The notes beneath the pieces were generated by a model. The model was given only the letters and a program-made list of their open reading frames with translations, did no database searches and was not told where the DNA came from. The translations under genes were made by a program, and so were the position numbers. A DNA stretch of 64,000 nt from Erythrobacter aurantius (lineage in GTDB: Bacteria; Pseudomonadota; Alphaproteobacteria; Sphingomonadales; Sphingomonadaceae), in NCBI RefSeq assembly GCF_023823125.1, contig NZ_CP090949.1, forward strand, positions 496,001-560,000, written 5' to 3'. Numbering within the stretch: the stretch's first letter is position 1; each line of letters opens with the position of its first letter. Shown one piece after another: positions 62,984 through 64,000 of the stretch.

Positions 62984-64000
62984 ATGCTGGTCGAGCGGCG
63001 ACGGGCGGCGTTTACGATCAACTTTCTGGTCCGGCTCGGCCTCGCCTGGCTCGCCGTCAGCGCGATGCTGGTCGCGATCAACTGGAGCGCGATTGCCGCG
63101 CTGCGCTTCCCGGATCCCGATGACACGATGCGCCTTATCCAGGTGCGCGACCTGCTTGGCGGACAGGCGTGGTTCGATCTGTCGCAGCACCGTGTCGACG
63201 CATCGGGCGGGGGCGTGCCGATGCACTGGTCGCGGCTTGTCGACATACCGCTCGCGCTTGCGATCCTGTTGCTGACGCCGATCCTCGGGCCGGAGAATGC
63301 GGAAACGGCGGCGCTGGTGATCGTGCCGCTGATTACGCTCGGCCTTTCGATGATGCTGGCGGCGCGCATCGCGTGGCGGCTGCTGGGCGACGAAGAAGCC
63401 ATCCTGACTTCACTCGTGCTCGCCATTTCGGTGCCGGTGTTGTTCCAGCTTGGCCCTTTGAGGATCGATCATCACGGCTGGCAGATCGTCTGTGCACTCG
63501 CGGCGGTGAACGGGCTGATGGCGCGCTCCCCGGTGCTTGGCGGACGGATCATTGGCGCATCGCTGGCAACATGGCTGGCGATTTCGCTCGAAGGCCTGCC
63601 GCTGGCGGCGATCATCTTTGCCGTGATTGCGGTGCGCTGGTTGCGGCACAGGGATGCGCGCGTGATGATGGTCGGTGCGATCCAGTCGCTCGCGCTGGTC
63701 AGCCTCGCGCTGTTCCTGCTCACCCGCGGCATCGACGACCTTGCTCTCTACTGCGATGCGATCAGCCCGGTGCATCTGGCCATGTTCCTGTGGGGCGCGG
63801 TGGTGTTGACGCTGTTTGCGAAGTTCGAACCCATGCCGCGCGGCATTCTGCTGTTCGGGATCGCGATCGCAGGCGGAGGCGCTTTGGCGGGGCTGCTGAT
63901 GGCGGCTCCGCAATGCGCCAGCGGCGGCGGATTTTCCGCGCTTGACCCGATCGTGGCAAAGTACTGGCATGCCAATGTGCTCGAAGGGATGCCGATCTGG
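62984..64000 (+). CDS. polytopic membrane protein, glycosyltransferase-like (partial)
   Basis: Membrane protein running off the right edge; 339 residues are visible. At least eight hydrophobic helices. After the first helix a DPDD motif occurs (ALRFPDPDDTMRLIQVRDLL), which resembles the acidic active-site loop of GT-C type enzymes such as ArnT and STT3. HWSRLVDIPLALAILLL and IDHHGWQIVCALAAVNGLM follow. Role in sugar transfer in the GtrA operon is inferred. ATG 62984 follows AAGGAGCC. Confidence 0.8.
   Translation, partial: MLVERRRAAFTINFLVRLGLAWLAVSAMLVAINWSAIAALRFPDPDDTMRLIQVRDLLGGQAWFDLSQHRVDASGGGVPMHWSRLVDIPLALAILLLTPILGPENAETAALVIVPLITLGLSMMLAARIAWRLLGDEEAILTSLVLAISVPVLFQLGPLRIDHHGWQIVCALAAVNGLMARSPVLGGRIIGASLATWLAISLEGLPLAAIIFAVIAVRWLRHRDARVMMVGAIQSLALVSLALFLLTRGIDDLALYCDAISPVHLAMFLWGAVVLTLFAKFEPMPRGILLFGIAIAGGGALAGLLMAAPQCASGGGFSALDPIVAKYWHANVLEGMPIW

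Overview
The window looks like a chromosomal segment of an alphaproteobacterium of the order Sphingomonadales, most likely Erythrobacteraceae. This is inferred from GC-rich codon use and from the gene families present (MmcB, DUF2093, DUF2141, M48-DsbA cluster, heparinase next to rpe and purH). No species is claimed. Most of the sequence is ordinary core genome with tightly packed genes, many joined by ATGA or TGATG overlaps.

Left part (1-22950). A c-type cytochrome runs off the left edge behind a perfect FNR/FixK-type palindrome. It is followed by a broken aph(3') gene and by purD and xseA, whose divergent start codons overlap. Then come a DUF2093 protein, an M23 peptidase, a phytase-like esterase, rpmB with a clear terminator, tadA, a tandem SpoIIAA-like protein behind a second FNR-like box, RNase T2 with a probable CTG start, a membrane protein and nadC. 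A LytTR two-component pair, an envelope proteolysis cluster (BepA-like M48, DsbA-like, second M48), an alpha/beta hydrolase, an APP1 phosphatase, a PAS protein, DUF2141, a sterol desaturase, mmcB, tRNA-Arg(CCG) and a truncated rtcR complete this part.

Genomic island (about 23134-37911). A P4-type integrase sits beside tRNA-Leu(CAG). A 24-nt imperfect copy of the tRNA 3' end lies 14.75 kb away and marks the right junction. The island is visibly more A/T-rich than its surroundings. Two divergent operons form its core. The leftward operon encodes a vWA lipoprotein-like protein, a four-helix membrane protein, a tubulin-like GTPase (Tubulin_2 type), a 1159-residue protein with an actin/Hsp70 ATPase core, a membrane-anchored coiled-coil protein and a small exported SNase-like nuclease. 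The rightward operon encodes a ZorA-like MotA/TolQ-family channel with a long coiled-coil tail, a ZorB-like MotB/OmpA protein and a 127-residue unknown. None of the usual Zorya effectors is present. This combination of an envelope ion-driven motor with tubulin- and actin-type NTPases, a vWA protein and a nuclease is the best candidate here for an undescribed conflict (anti-phage or interbacterial) system. An IS3-family element sits near the right end and appears to have cut a hypothetical gene.

Right part (38000-64000). Core genome resumes: an M20 amidohydrolase, a diacylglycerol kinase-like gene with an unrecognised nucleotidyltransferase-like partner, a second DUF2141, rpe, a heparinase II/III protein, purH, an exported MsrA, a Fur/Zur-type regulator, dxs, an MlaA-type protein, NnrU, and an operon of two amidohydrolases with an FKBP isomerase. 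These are followed by a POT peptide transporter, a YtrA-type GntR regulator, ihfB, a KefB-type antiporter interrupted by one in-frame stop, tRNA-Leu(TAA), a double-PilZ protein, and an envelope sugar cluster (FAD oxidoreductase, GtrA flippase, a polytopic glycosyltransferase-like protein) that leaves the window on the right.
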